Of a stretch of 64,000 nucleotides of DNA, positions 8,289 to 17,070 are shown in pieces. Positions within the stretch are counted from its first letter, which is position 1. The number at the start of each line of letters is the position of its first letter. This stretch comes from Marinilongibacter aquaticus (GTDB lineage Bacteria; Bacteroidota; Bacteroidia; Cytophagales; Spirosomataceae). A model generated the notes under the pieces. That model was not told the origin of the DNA. It saw only the letters and a program-made list of their open reading frames with translations, and made no database searches. The position numbers and the translations under genes are program-made. The stretch spans positions 4,427,501 through 4,491,500 of the forward strand of contig NZ_CP083757.1 in NCBI RefSeq assembly GCF_020149935.1. Reading direction: 5' to 3'.

Positions 8289-9383
8289 ATGCGGATCGGG
8301 GTTCCTACCGAAATCAAAAATAATGAAAACCGGGTGGCTTTGACACCTTCCGGTGTTCGCGAGTTGACTTTGAAAGGCCATACTGTATTTGTGCAGGATG
8401 GAGCTGGAGCGGGCAGCGGTTTTCAGAATGAGGCCTATTTGGTGGCTGGTGCTCAAATATTGAGCAGTATTGAAGAGGTTTATGCCACCGCCGATATGAT
8501 CGTGAAGGTGAAGGAACCGATTGAGCCAGAATATAGGCTCATCCGCAAAAATCAATTGGTATTTACTTATTTTCATTTTGCCAGCTCTCAAGTATTGACT
8601 CAGGCCATGCTTGAGAGTGGTGCAATTTGTATAGCCTACGAAACGGTTACGGCCAAAGACGGCTCGCTGCCTTTGTTGGTGCCGATGTCTGAAGTGGCCG
8701 GTAGAATGGCGATACAAGAGGGGGCCAAGTATTTGGAAAAACCTTCGGGTGGTAAAGGCATTTTATTGGGCGGTGTGCCCGGTACGCCTCGGGCCAAGGT
8801 CTTGATCTTGGGCGGTGGTGTTGTGGGTACGCAAGCTGCAAAGATGGCCGCAGGCCTTGGAGCGGATGTGACGATCATGGATGTGAACTTGCACCGCCTG
8901 CGTTATTTGGCGGATATCATGCCCGCCAATGTCACCACGCGTATGTCGAGCGAAATGGCCATTTTGGAAGCCGTTAAAACGGTTGATCTTGTAATTGGTG
9001 CGGTTTTGATTCCCGGTGCGAAGGCCCCGAACTTGATCAAAAGAAACATGCTGAAGCTGATGCAGCCCGGCACGGTTTTGGTCGATGTGGCCGTGGATCA
9101 GGGAGGTTGCATTGAAACCTGTGTGCCTACTACGCACGAGAATCCCACTTTTGTAATCGACGAGGTCTTGCATTATTGTGTGGCCAATATGCCGGGAGCG
9201 GTACCTTATACCTCTACTTTGGCATTGACAAATGCCACATTGCCCTACGTGATTGAATTGGCTGAGAAAGGATGGGAGCAGGCCATTGCCGAAAATAAGG
9301 GCTTAGAAAACGGATTAAACATTAAACATGGTGAAATAGTACACAAGGCTGTAGCGGAAGCTTTTCAGCCCATCATGGCTTAA
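8289..9383 (+). CDS. ald: Alanine dehydrogenase
   Basis: NAD-dependent oxidative deamination of L-alanine to pyruvate and ammonia, or the reverse. The 364 residues (family about 370) show the N-terminal motif MRIGVPTEIKNNENRVALTP with substrate-binding Arg15, the catalytic pair Lys75 (VKVKEP) and His96 (FTYFHFASS), and the Rossmann NAD site ILGGGVVGTQAAKMA near residue 175. The divergent Lrp-type regulator supports alanine- or amino-acid-responsive control. It is monocistronic: a -7 box lies upstream and a hairpin terminator follows 43 bases after the stop. Confidence 0.97.
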   Translation: MRIGVPTEIKNNENRVALTPSGVRELTLKGHTVFVQDGAGAGSGFQNEAYLVAGAQILSSIEEVYATADMIVKVKEPIEPEYRLIRKNQLVFTYFHFASSQVLTQAMLESGAICIAYETVTAKDGSLPLLVPMSEVAGRMAIQEGAKYLEKPSGGKGILLGGVPGTPRAKVLILGGGVVGTQAAKMAAGLGADVTIMDVNLHRLRYLADIMPANVTTRMSSEMAILEAVKTVDLVIGAVLIPGAKAPNLIKRNMLKLMQPGTVLVDVAVDQGGCIETCVPTTHENPTFVIDEVLHYCVANMPGAVPYTSTLALTNATLPYVIELAEKGWEQAIAENKGLENGLNIKHGEIVHKAVAEAFQPIMA

Positions 9384-9426
9384 AAGAGTAAAGTTAGATT
9401 TCCTTAAACTGTTATGATTTGCAAAG

Positions 9427-9456
9427 AATCAGCCATAATTGGCTGATTTCTTTGTT
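9427..9456 (+). terminator. Terminator of ald
   Basis: A nine-base-pair stem AATCAGCCA/TGGCTGATT (9427-9435 with 9440-9448) with a TAAT loop is followed by a T-rich run. The rest of the ~200-base gap to the next gene holds no supported feature. Confidence 0.75.
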
Positions 9457-9587
9457 TTTGGGCTTCTGGTTTCGTTTTTCGAATACGGAATTGTGTGCCG
9501 AGTCACTTTTCCCTCTACGAATTGAATGGCTCCAAATGTCATTAATTTCTTTTCAATTGCTTAAATTGATTGGAAAACCCATCAGCT

Positions 9588-10022
9588 ATGAAAACGTTTA
9601 CAATTTTATTCCTGCTTTCTTTTGCGGCTTTTGCCCAAAAGCCTAGCGAAATGACGGCCCGTTTTTTTGAGACATACGAATCTGGCGAATCCATCAAAGC
9701 TCTCGAAGAACTATACGCCAACAGTCCTTGGTTGGAGAGGATTCGCGATGACGTGGAAAAACTGAAGACGCAATTTGCCGATCTTCCGAGAATTGTGGGC
9801 AGCTACAACGACAAGGTGTTGCTTTATGAAAAAACAGTGAGCGATTGCTTTTTGATCGCATCGTATCTTGTAAAATACGACAGGCAGCCCGTTCGCATGA
9901 CTTTCGAATACTATAAGCCCAAATCGACGTGGTATTTGTATTCCTTTTCTTACGACGACGATTTTCTAAAGGAATTCAAAGAAACGCTGAAATATAAAAA
10001 CTTGGAGAGCCTAAGCGATTAG
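9588..10022 (+). CDS. Small secreted protein of unknown function
   Basis: A 144-residue protein beginning MKTFTILFLLSFAAFAQ, a clear signal peptide with cleavage after AFA. The mature part is alpha/beta with FFETYESGESIKALEELY early and ASYLVKYDRQPVRMTFEYY plus a WYLYSFSYDDD end. That layout is reminiscent of small NTF2-like exported proteins seen in many Bacteroidota, but no family can be assigned with certainty. The second in-frame ATG is chosen because the upstream six codons break the signal peptide. It lies about 95 bases before crtI on the same strand. Confidence 0.65.
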   Translation: MKTFTILFLLSFAAFAQKPSEMTARFFETYESGESIKALEELYANSPWLERIRDDVEKLKTQFADLPRIVGSYNDKVLLYEKTVSDCFLIASYLVKYDRQPVRMTFEYYKPKSTWYLYSFSYDDDFLKEFKETLKYKNLESLSD

Positions 10023-10116
10023 GCTAAAAAAATGGATGATTTTTTCTCCTTTTTTCATCCAAATGCTTCGTTAGACCGTATACTTAAAAATTGAACCAAA
10101 CCCTTAGGCAACCTTT

Positions 10117-11586
10117 ATGCCCAAACGTATAACCATACTCGGTGCAGGATTTTCATCCTTGGCTGCCGCATGTTACTTAGCAAAAGCGGGTTATGATGTG
10201 TCTGTGCTGGAAAAGAACAGTACGGTTGGCGGCCGAGCCCGGCAATTGTGCAGAGATGGATTTACATTCGACATTGGTCCCACGTTCTATTGGATGCCCG
10301 ACGTGTTCGAGCGTTTTTTCAACGATTTTGGCCGTTCGGCGAGCGATTTTTATACCCTTCTGCGTTTGGATCCCGGTTATCAGGTGGTGTTTTCAGAGCA
10401 GGACAGTTTGTGTGTTTCAGCTGATTTTGAAGAGACCAAGCGTACTTTTGAAAGTGTGGAAGAAGGGAGTGGCCGCAAGCTCGAGAAGTTTATGCACAAC
10501 GCCGAAAGCAATTATGAGATTGCGATCAAAGACTTGGTGTACCGCCCAGGCGAAAGCATTTTTGAAATAGTCACACCGCAAACGGCTTTGAAATTGGGCT
10601 CTTTCGTCGATACGATAAAACGACAAGTAGCCCGCACGGCCGATCATGCTTATTTAAGAATGGTGCTTGAGTTTCCTGTGCTGTTTTTGGGAGCCAAACC
10701 GTCCAATACGCCTTCGTTTTACAATTTCATGAATTATGCCGATTTGAAATTGGGCACTTGGCATCCGAAAGGGGGCATGCACCAAGTGGCTTTGGCTTTG
10801 GAAAATTTGGCTAAATCCTTGGGTGTAAAGATTCATACGCAAGCGGAAGTGCAAGGTTTTGATTGGGAAGCGGACGAGATTAAGGCTGTACGTACGCAAA
10901 ATGCTGTTCATGAGGCAGATATAGTTTTGAGTGGGGCAGATTACCAACACACGGAAAGCCTGTTGCCTTCAGAGAAAAGGCAGTATTCTGTAGCGTATTG
11001 GAATTCACGAACCTTTGCTCCATCGGCTCTTCTTTTCTATGTAGCCTTTGATAAGAAACTGAAAAATATAGCTCATCATGTATTGTTTTTCGACAGCGAT
11101 TTTGAAGTGCACGCAAAAAGCATTTACGATAGCAATTCTTGGCCGGAAGATCCTCTTTTTTATGCGAGCTTTCCCAGCCTAACAGACGATTTCGCAGCCC
11201 CTGATGGAAAGGAGGCAGGCATTTTTTTAATTCCAATTTCACCGGATTTAGAAGATACCGACGAGATAAGAGAGAAATATTTCAATTTGATTATTGAGCG
11301 TTTAGAACGTTTGACGCAACAAAATGTAAAACACGACATCTTGTTCAAAGAGTCTTTCTGCGTAAACGATTTCAAATCGGAGTACAATTCTTTCAAGGGC
11401 AATGCCTACGGTTTGGCCAATACATTGTGGCAAACCCATGTGCTGAGGCCTAGACTAAAGAGCAAAAAAGTGGATAACCTGTATTTTACGGGCCAACTGA
11501 CATTGCCCGGCCCGGGCGTACCGCCCGCTTTGATTTCTGGAAAAGTTGTGAGCGATCTAATTCAAAAATATCACGGAAAAGTATGA
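10117..11586 (+). CDS. crtI: Phytoene desaturase
   Basis: FAD-dependent desaturase converting 15-cis-phytoene to lycopene at the membrane. The 489 residues begin with the dinucleotide-binding loop ITILGAGFSSLAAA, followed by LEKNSTVGGRARQL, and end with the CrtI signature GPGVPPALISGKVVSDLI. Length is normal. One oddity: the third Gly of GxGxxG is Ser (GAGFSS). It is the first gene of the carotenoid operon; its stop overlaps the crtB start (ATGA), implying translational coupling. A related activity (CrtD-type desaturase) is possible, but the neighbouring crtB makes phytoene desaturase the best call. Confidence 0.93.
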   Translation: MPKRITILGAGFSSLAAACYLAKAGYDVSVLEKNSTVGGRARQLCRDGFTFDIGPTFYWMPDVFERFFNDFGRSASDFYTLLRLDPGYQVVFSEQDSLCVSADFEETKRTFESVEEGSGRKLEKFMHNAESNYEIAIKDLVYRPGESIFEIVTPQTALKLGSFVDTIKRQVARTADHAYLRMVLEFPVLFLGAKPSNTPSFYNFMNYADLKLGTWHPKGGMHQVALALENLAKSLGVKIHTQAEVQGFDWEADEIKAVRTQNAVHEADIVLSGADYQHTESLLPSEKRQYSVAYWNSRTFAPSALLFYVAFDKKLKNIAHHVLFFDSDFEVHAKSIYDSNSWPEDPLFYASFPSLTDDFAAPDGKEAGIFLIPISPDLEDTDEIREKYFNLIIERLERLTQQNVKHDILFKESFCVNDFKSEYNSFKGNAYGLANTLWQTHVLRPRLKSKKVDNLYFTGQLTLPGPGVPPALISGKVVSDLIQKYHGKV

Positions 11587-12419
11587 AAGCATTATTCGAT
11601 CAAACAAGCTATGGCTGTTCCAAATTGGTGACCAATGCCTACAGTACTTCCTTTTCTATGGGTATTCGCCTTTTTGGAAAGGAGATTCAGCCTGCTATTT
11701 ACGCCATCTACGGTTTTGTACGCTATGCCGACGAGATTGTGGACACGTTTCAAGGCTATGCTCAGGCCGAGCTTCTGGATGAATTTGAGGCAGAATACGA
11801 GAAGGCTTTGGAAAGACGAATTAGCCTAAACCCGATTCTCAACGCTTTTCAAGAAGTGGTGCATCGCTACGACCTGCACGAATATGTTGGGCATTTTATG
11901 GAAAGCATGCGGAAAGACCTGTATGTACAAGACTACAAAGACGAAGAAGAATACAAGGCGTATATATATGGTTCGGCGGATGTGGTGGGTTTGATGTGTT
12001 TGCGGGTTTTTGTGAACAACGACGAGCAACGCTTTAGGGCATTGAAAAGTTACGCCATTCGATTGGGCTCGGCTTTTCAGAAAGTCAATTTTTTAAGGGA
12101 TATTCAGGCCGACTTGAGCGATTTGGGACGTTCTTATTTCCCCAATTTACGCAGTACGCAATTGGACAACGGTTCGAAAACGGAGATTATCGAAGATATC
12201 GAAGCCGATTTTCATGAAGCTTTCAAAGGAATAGTGCAGCTTCCGATGTCCGGAAGGTTCGGGGTCTATTTGGCTTACCGTTATTATTTGGGGCTTTTGT
12301 CGAAGTTAAAACAAATGGACAGCCGCCAGATTATGCGGGGAAGAATTCGCATTTCGAATGGCATAAAATGCGTAATTTTGGTCAAGGCCTTTGTACGCTA
12401 TAAACTCAAAATGATTTGA
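11583..12419 (+). CDS. crtB: Phytoene synthase
   Basis: Condenses two geranylgeranyl diphosphates to phytoene, the committed carotenoid step. The 278 residues carry both Asp-rich Mg-diphosphate motifs: YADEIVD (about residue 43) and LRDIQADLSD with the GRSYFP tail (about residues 163-178). The N-terminal SxSFSMG stretch is the usual substrate-pocket opening. The gene overlaps crtI by four bases, and its TGA overlaps a TTG start of the next gene. Confidence 0.95.
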   Translation: MKALFDQTSYGCSKLVTNAYSTSFSMGIRLFGKEIQPAIYAIYGFVRYADEIVDTFQGYAQAELLDEFEAEYEKALERRISLNPILNAFQEVVHRYDLHEYVGHFMESMRKDLYVQDYKDEEEYKAYIYGSADVVGLMCLRVFVNNDEQRFRALKSYAIRLGSAFQKVNFLRDIQADLSDLGRSYFPNLRSTQLDNGSKTEIIEDIEADFHEAFKGIVQLPMSGRFGVYLAYRYYLGLLSKLKQMDSRQIMRGRIRISNGIKCVILVKAFVRYKLKMI

Positions 12420-12874
12420 AATATTGGATAGTCTTTGCTCTGCTTTTTCATTGGTCGGTGAGTGAAGCTGCAGGTACAGAAATGCAGATTCGCTTTGCTT
12501 TTCACAGGATTGCTTCGGAAAACGATTTGAATGTATTCATTTCGAATTGCGAAAGTTCGGATTGGAACAAGGCAGATTTGTACAAAAGTGTGGCCACAAT
12601 GCGGAAAGCCGAATACGTGTTGTCGCCTTTGAAGAAATTCGAGTATTTTAAATTGGGGAAAGAGGCGATCGAGGCCTTTTTAAAGGCAAATCCAGAAGAT
12701 GTGGAAGTGCGTTATTTGCGACTGATGGTGCAGAATAATCTACCTAAATTCTTGGGCTATTCATCGCAAATGGAAGAAGACAGGCTTTTCGTGACACGCA
12801 ATTTGGAAAGCTCGAATCTGCCCTTGGATTTTCAGTCTTTGATTCGACAAAATATGAAAACGATTAAGGCATAA
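12416..12874 (+). CDS. Unknown secreted protein embedded in the carotenoid operon
   Basis: Function not recognised. The 152 residues open with a probable signal peptide (KYWIVFALLFHWSVSEAAG). The rest is soluble and mainly helical, with YVLSPLKKFEYFKLGKEAIEAFLKANPEDVEVRYLRLM in its middle; the last part looks like one TPR-like helical pair. The only plausible start is TTG, whose last two bases begin the crtB stop (TTGA), and crtZ begins three bases after its stop. This spacing says it is expressed with the pigment enzymes. It could bind or place carotenoids in the envelope, or be a passenger; nothing in the sequence shows catalysis. Confidence 0.75.
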   Translation: MKYWIVFALLFHWSVSEAAGTEMQIRFAFHRIASENDLNVFISNCESSDWNKADLYKSVATMRKAEYVLSPLKKFEYFKLGKEAIEAFLKANPEDVEVRYLRLMVQNNLPKFLGYSSQMEEDRLFVTRNLESSNLPLDFQSLIRQNMKTIKA

Positions 12875-12877
12875 ATT

Positions 12878-13336
12878 ATGGAATATTTGATCTATGCAGG
12901 CATTACGGTTTTGACTTTTCTGCTCATGGAAGGGGTGACATGGTGCACACATAAATTTGTGATGCACGGCCTTTTGTGGTACTTGCACGAAGACCATCAC
13001 CAGCCGAAATACCAAGGTATTTTTGAGAAAAACGATGCCTTCTTTGTCATTTTCGCTATTCCGAGCATTCTGCTCTTTTATTTTGGTGTGAATCCCGAAA
13101 TCAATGGTTTATTGTTTGTGGGTTTGGGTATTCTCTTTTATGGAATCGCCTACTTTTTGGTGCATGATGTGCTTATTCATCGCAGATTTAAATGGTTCGA
13201 CAATGTGAAGAATCCGTATCTGGTGGGCCTTCGTAAAGCCCATAAGGTGCATCACAAGCATCTGGGTAAAGAGGATGGGGAATGTTTCGGTATGCTTTAT
13301 GTACCCAAGAAGTATTTTCAACCTGTTGGCAAATGA
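12878..13336 (+). CDS. crtZ: Beta-carotene hydroxylase
   Basis: Di-iron membrane hydroxylase adding 3- and 3'-hydroxyls to beta-ionone rings (beta-carotene to zeaxanthin). The 152 residues contain the full set of His motifs of the fatty-acid-hydroxylase superfamily: HKFVMH, HEDHH, HDVLIH and HKVHHKH, with membrane segments between (about 3-20, 48-66 and 70-90). Length fits bacterial CrtZ. Its TGA overlaps the crtY ATG (ATGA), so the two are probably coupled. Confidence 0.95.
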   Translation: MEYLIYAGITVLTFLLMEGVTWCTHKFVMHGLLWYLHEDHHQPKYQGIFEKNDAFFVIFAIPSILLFYFGVNPEINGLLFVGLGILFYGIAYFLVHDVLIHRRFKWFDNVKNPYLVGLRKAHKVHHKHLGKEDGECFGMLYVPKKYFQPVGK

Positions 13337-14028
13337 GGCATTATCTATACTTGCTCATCGATTTGGGCTGTATTCTCGTACCTTTTTTGTTTAGCTTTTA
13401 CAGGCCACGGGCATTCTACAAAGAGTGGAAATGTTTCTTTCCGGCCAATTTGTTTGTTGCCATCTTGTTTGTGTTTTGGGATGTGCATTTTACGCAAATT
13501 GGTGTTTGGGGCTTCAATCCCGATTATCTTTCGGGCCTTTACCTTTTCAATTTGCCGGTGGAAGAAGTGCTCTTTTTCATTTGCATTCCCTACGCCTGCA
13601 CGTTTACTTTTTTCGCCCTGAATTATATTTTTCCGAAGAATGCCTTGGCGAAGTATATTCCCGGTGTAAATCTCTTGTTGGTGCTTCTGCTCTTTGTGTT
13701 GGGAGTTCGTTTTTGGGATCGCTGGTACACAGCCACGTCCCTTCTTTCTTTGGCGGCATTCCTGCTCTATTGTCAAATAAGAAAAGTGGATTTGTCGAAT
13801 GAATACAGAGCTTACATTGCAATTCTGCCTTTTTTCTTCGCCAGCAACGGAATTTTGACCGGTAGTTTTTTAGAGAAACCGATTGTTTGGTACAACGATT
13901 TGGAAAACATGGGTATACGTATGGGTACTATTCCCGTAGAAGACACCTTTTACGGCTTTCTGCTCATTTTGCTGAACATCAGGCTATATCTTTGGTGCAA
14001 AGGGCGTTTTTCAAAAAGGACTGTTTAG
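13333..14028 (+). CDS. crtY: Lycopene cyclase, fused CrtYc-CrtYd type
   Basis: Membrane protein of 231 residues made of two homologous lycopene-cyclase domains, each with about three to four helices. Each half has the diagnostic proline/acid motif: NLPVEEVLFF in the first (about residue 75) and TIPVEDTFYGF in the second (about residue 198). In actinobacteria and archaea the equivalent CrtYc/CrtYd or fused enzyme makes beta-ionone rings, so lycopene to beta-carotene is inferred. The start is the ATG overlapping the crtZ stop; a start 51 bases upstream lies wholly inside crtZ and is rejected. Its end overlaps the convergent 90-residue gene by four bases. Confidence 0.9.
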   Translation: MRHYLYLLIDLGCILVPFLFSFYRPRAFYKEWKCFFPANLFVAILFVFWDVHFTQIGVWGFNPDYLSGLYLFNLPVEEVLFFICIPYACTFTFFALNYIFPKNALAKYIPGVNLLLVLLLFVLGVRFWDRWYTATSLLSLAAFLLYCQIRKVDLSNEYRAYIAILPFFFASNGILTGSFLEKPIVWYNDLENMGIRMGTIPVEDTFYGFLLILLNIRLYLWCKGRFSKRTV

Positions 14029-14297
14029 GCACTGTATTTTTCCCAAAGTTCGGCCCATTCTTGATCCAAGCTGATTTTCGGAAACTCCACATTTATGCGG
14101 TTGTACCACCAGCCGGCATTGAAAATGTCACCTTCTAAACGGTGCAAATACGCATGGATTCGATCGTAATCCCAAGTGCCTTCTTCACTTTGAGCTATTT
14201 CATGGGCAGCTTCCCAATTGCCTTTTTTGGCATGCCAAAGTGCTTTGAGCTGGGGTGAACGAATTTGCGATACACTTTTGATCTCTTCGAATTGCAT
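14025..14297 (-). CDS. Small conserved-looking cytoplasmic protein
   Basis: A 90-residue acidic protein without signal peptide or membrane helix. It is rich in Trp (LWHAKKGNWEAAHEIAQ, GWWYNRINVEF, EWAELWEKY) and predicted mostly helical, like a single TPR-type helical bundle. Function unknown. Its ATG shares one base with the hemJ stop (TAATG), so it is probably translated together with hemJ. Its end overlaps crtY by four bases tail to tail. Confidence 0.7.
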   Translation of the reverse strand: MQFEEIKSVSQIRSPQLKALWHAKKGNWEAAHEIAQSEEGTWDYDRIHAYLHRLEGDIFNAGWWYNRINVEFPKISLDQEWAELWEKYSA

Positions 14298-14848
14298 TAC
14301 GATTTGGCTTTTTTCTCGCGATGTCTTTTGTATGCTTTTACAATACTAAAAAGTATGAAGCCAAAGACCAAAACCCCAAGGAATAAATATGCAAAGTTGA
14401 GCACATCCTTGATCACGGCCAACAATACGATGGCTACGAGAAACAAGGTGGGCAGCTCGTTGAGCAAACGGAATTGATAGGAATTGAAGGGCGAAATCCC
14501 AGCCAATTGTTTCTTTACAATGCCTTTACAATATAAATGATAGGCCGTGAGCAAGACAAGAAGGAGCAATTTTACGCGTATCCAATTTTGGTCGAGAATG
14601 GCCGGGTTGATGGCCAGCATGCTCAGGCCGCAAGTCCACGTGATCATCATTGCGGGATTCATGATGATTTTATACACGCGTTCCGACATCAGGCTAAACT
14701 GTTTTTTCAATTCAGATTTTATGGGCTCTTCGCGGTCTTCGGCTTCGGCATGGTAGACGAATATTCTTACGAGGTAAAAAAGCCCCGCAAACCATGAAAC
14801 AAAGCCTACAATATGAAAAGCCTTAAAATAGAGATAGTATTGAGCCAT
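14297..14848 (-). CDS. hemJ: Protoporphyrinogen IX oxidase HemJ
   Basis: Membrane-bound oxidase converting protoporphyrinogen IX to protoporphyrin IX in heme synthesis. The 183 residues form four to five membrane helices and begin AQYYLYFKAFHIVGFVSWF, the HemJ N-terminus with the conserved heme-ligand-type His12; a later NPAMMITWTCGL segment is also typical. The downstream in-frame ATG is chosen because the 12 extra residues from the first ATG would disturb the first helix. It converges on the carotenoid operon, with the small 90-residue gene co-transcribed. Confidence 0.9.
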   Translation of the reverse strand: MAQYYLYFKAFHIVGFVSWFAGLFYLVRIFVYHAEAEDREEPIKSELKKQFSLMSERVYKIIMNPAMMITWTCGLSMLAINPAILDQNWIRVKLLLLVLLTAYHLYCKGIVKKQLAGISPFNSYQFRLLNELPTLFLVAIVLLAVIKDVLNFAYLFLGVLVFGFILFSIVKAYKRHREKKAKS

Positions 14849-15078
14849 AGCTAAATGCGTTGTTGCGGGCAAAAATAAAAACAATTACTTTACGTTTTCT
14901 TGAAATAGTGAGACTATTCCGAAGCCGCCCCATTTTTGATTTTGCTTGGACTTGATTGTAACAACCAGGAAATCGGGACTGAGTGTTTAAAAATTTAGCA
15001 TTTTCAGGAGTCTGGAGGAATGAGTTTTGCATTCATGAAGCTAATCGTTTTGACATGTTCCACCCGTCTATCGGCAGT

Positions 15079-16959
15079 ATGAGCCCTTTAAGGAATTGCA
15101 TTGTTTTGTGTCTTTGCTGTCTTTGTTCGCTTGCTTGGGCTCAGGACAAGAAAGCCCAACATTTTTTCGAAAAAGGAGAAGAGGCATTTCGTCAACGGGC
15201 CTTCACCGAAGCTGAATCTCAATTCGCCAAAGCCCTTGAGCGATTTCCAGAATATACCGAAGTCTACGATCGCTTGGGGCAAATTGCCCTATCGCAAAGG
15301 CATTTGGCATTGGCTCAAAATCGATTCGAAAAGCTGCTTCAAATTGATCCGCAGCCTCAGAAATACCCGCATGCTATACGTTTTTTGGCTACGCAATACC
15401 TCAAAGCCGCGGAGTATGACAAGGCCATAGAATACCTAGAAACGGCGAAGGCGGTGTCGAAGGGGCAAACACGCATTTTGGCTCAGCTCGACAGACAAAT
15501 GCAAGAAGCTTTGTTTGCAAAAAAGGCCTATGCCAACCCGATGGAGGTGAATCCGAAGAGATTGCCGAAGGAGATCAATATACGACAAAGGCAGTATTTT
15601 CCTGCGTTTACGGCAGACGACGAAACCATCTATTTTACAGCTTTGGACAATGGAGGAGATGAAGATATCTACGAATCACATTTTGTGGACGGACGCTGGC
15701 AAGAAGCACAAAAACTCAATGGAGGAATCAATACCGAATTCAACGAAGGCACTTGCAGCATTTCTGCCGACGGCAAGATGTTGGTTTTTACCAATTGCGA
15801 GGGGCGAGAGAGTTTTGGAGGATGCGATCTTTTTGTGAGTTATTTCGAAGGAAAAACGGGTTGGTCGCCACCCGAAAATCTTGGCCCCGAAATAAACAGC
15901 AGTTTTTGGGAATCACAGCCCACTTTGTCGTCTGATGGCAAACAACTGATTTTTGTGTCAGATCGTTATGGCGGATTTGGCGGTAAAGACCTTTACATCA
16001 GTAAAAAAGATGCACAAGGTAGATGGATGAAAGCCCAGAATTTGGGAAAATCTGTGAATACAATGGCGGAGGAAAATACTCCTTTTTTGCATCCTAATGG
16101 ACGGACACTTTTTTTCTCTTCAAACGGACATTTGGGCTTAGGTGGTTTCGACCTTTTCATGTCGGAAGAGCGTGAAGGTGTTTTTGGTGAACCGGAAAAC
16201 TTGGGTTTCCCTATCAACGACAAGCAAGATCAGTTTTCTTTGGTGGTTTCGGCAAATGGGCAGAAGGGCTATTATTCTGTACAAGAGGGCGATCGGGTGG
16301 ATTTGTTCGATTTTGTGCTTCCAGAGGAAATAAAAAAACAGATTAATCCTACCTTTTACCTGAAGGGAATGGTACACAATGCATTGGGCGATCCTTTGAA
16401 AGCTCGTTTGCAACTGATTGACCTAAAATCTGGTGAAAGAATTGCCCGTTTCCAATCCGACCTCAAGGGGGAATACTTGGTGGTCTTGCCCGAAAAAGGA
16501 GACTATGGGTTGTATGTCGAAGCCGAAGGGTATTTCTTCAAAAGTTTGTCTTTTGCCTTGGAAAGCAAAAGCAGGAAATCGCAAAAGGAATTGAACATTG
16601 CATTGGAAAAGATCGAAAAGCAGAAAACCAGTATTTTGAATAATATTTATTTCGATGAAGGCAGTTTTGTGTTGAAAAAAGAATCGAAAGTAGAATTGGA
16701 TAAACTGTTTGATTTGATACAGGAAAACCCCAATCTTGAAATTGAGATCGCGGGCCATACCGACGATGTGGGTAACGATGCGGATAATTTGGTGCTTTCA
16801 GAAAAGCGGGCTAATGCCGTGGTGCATTATTTGATCGAAAAGGGGATTGAAGGTGCCCGATTGCACGCCCGTGGCTATGGCGAATCCGATCCTTTGTATC
16901 CGAATGACAATGCAGAAAACCGAAGTTTGAACCGCAGAATCGAGATGAAATTCATTTGA
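15079..16959 (+). CDS. PorE-like TPR/propeller/OmpA outer-membrane protein
   Basis: The 626 residues have the domain order of the T9SS protein PorE and its gliding-related paralogues: signal peptide (ending SLAWAQ), two to three TPRs (about 25-140), a five-bladed PD40/WD40-like propeller (about 165-410; repeated GGxDLFxS and PENLGxxIN units), a carboxypeptidase-regulatory-like beta domain (about 440-515), and a C-terminal OmpA peptidoglycan-binding domain (about 525-626; IAGHTDDVGNDADN and RRIEMKF). It is inferred to link an outer-membrane complex to peptidoglycan. The cysteine-rich signal lacks an obvious lipobox, unlike P. gingivalis PorE. The ATG directly before the signal peptide is chosen over two upstream ones. 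Confidence 0.8.
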   Translation: MSPLRNCIVLCLCCLCSLAWAQDKKAQHFFEKGEEAFRQRAFTEAESQFAKALERFPEYTEVYDRLGQIALSQRHLALAQNRFEKLLQIDPQPQKYPHAIRFLATQYLKAAEYDKAIEYLETAKAVSKGQTRILAQLDRQMQEALFAKKAYANPMEVNPKRLPKEINIRQRQYFPAFTADDETIYFTALDNGGDEDIYESHFVDGRWQEAQKLNGGINTEFNEGTCSISADGKMLVFTNCEGRESFGGCDLFVSYFEGKTGWSPPENLGPEINSSFWESQPTLSSDGKQLIFVSDRYGGFGGKDLYISKKDAQGRWMKAQNLGKSVNTMAEENTPFLHPNGRTLFFSSNGHLGLGGFDLFMSEEREGVFGEPENLGFPINDKQDQFSLVVSANGQKGYYSVQEGDRVDLFDFVLPEEIKKQINPTFYLKGMVHNALGDPLKARLQLIDLKSGERIARFQSDLKGEYLVVLPEKGDYGLYVEAEGYFFKSLSFALESKSRKSQKELNIALEKIEKQKTSILNNIYFDEGSFVLKKESKVELDKLFDLIQENPNLEIEIAGHTDDVGNDADNLVLSEKRANAVVHYLIEKGIEGARLHARGYGESDPLYPNDNAENRSLNRRIEMKFI

Positions 16960-17070
16960 TTTTGCTTCAATTTAAAAAGTCTTAAAGATAGGCCATCCGC
17001 CTTGTGAATGCTGTCTAATTTGGTGAACTTTGCGGCTTGCTCAACTGTTCGAATTAGTAAAAAAATAAGA

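Noticed and set aside
10027-10056. Possible terminator GGATG...CATCC before crtI
   Set aside because: Only five base pairs with a large T-rich loop; too weak to call.
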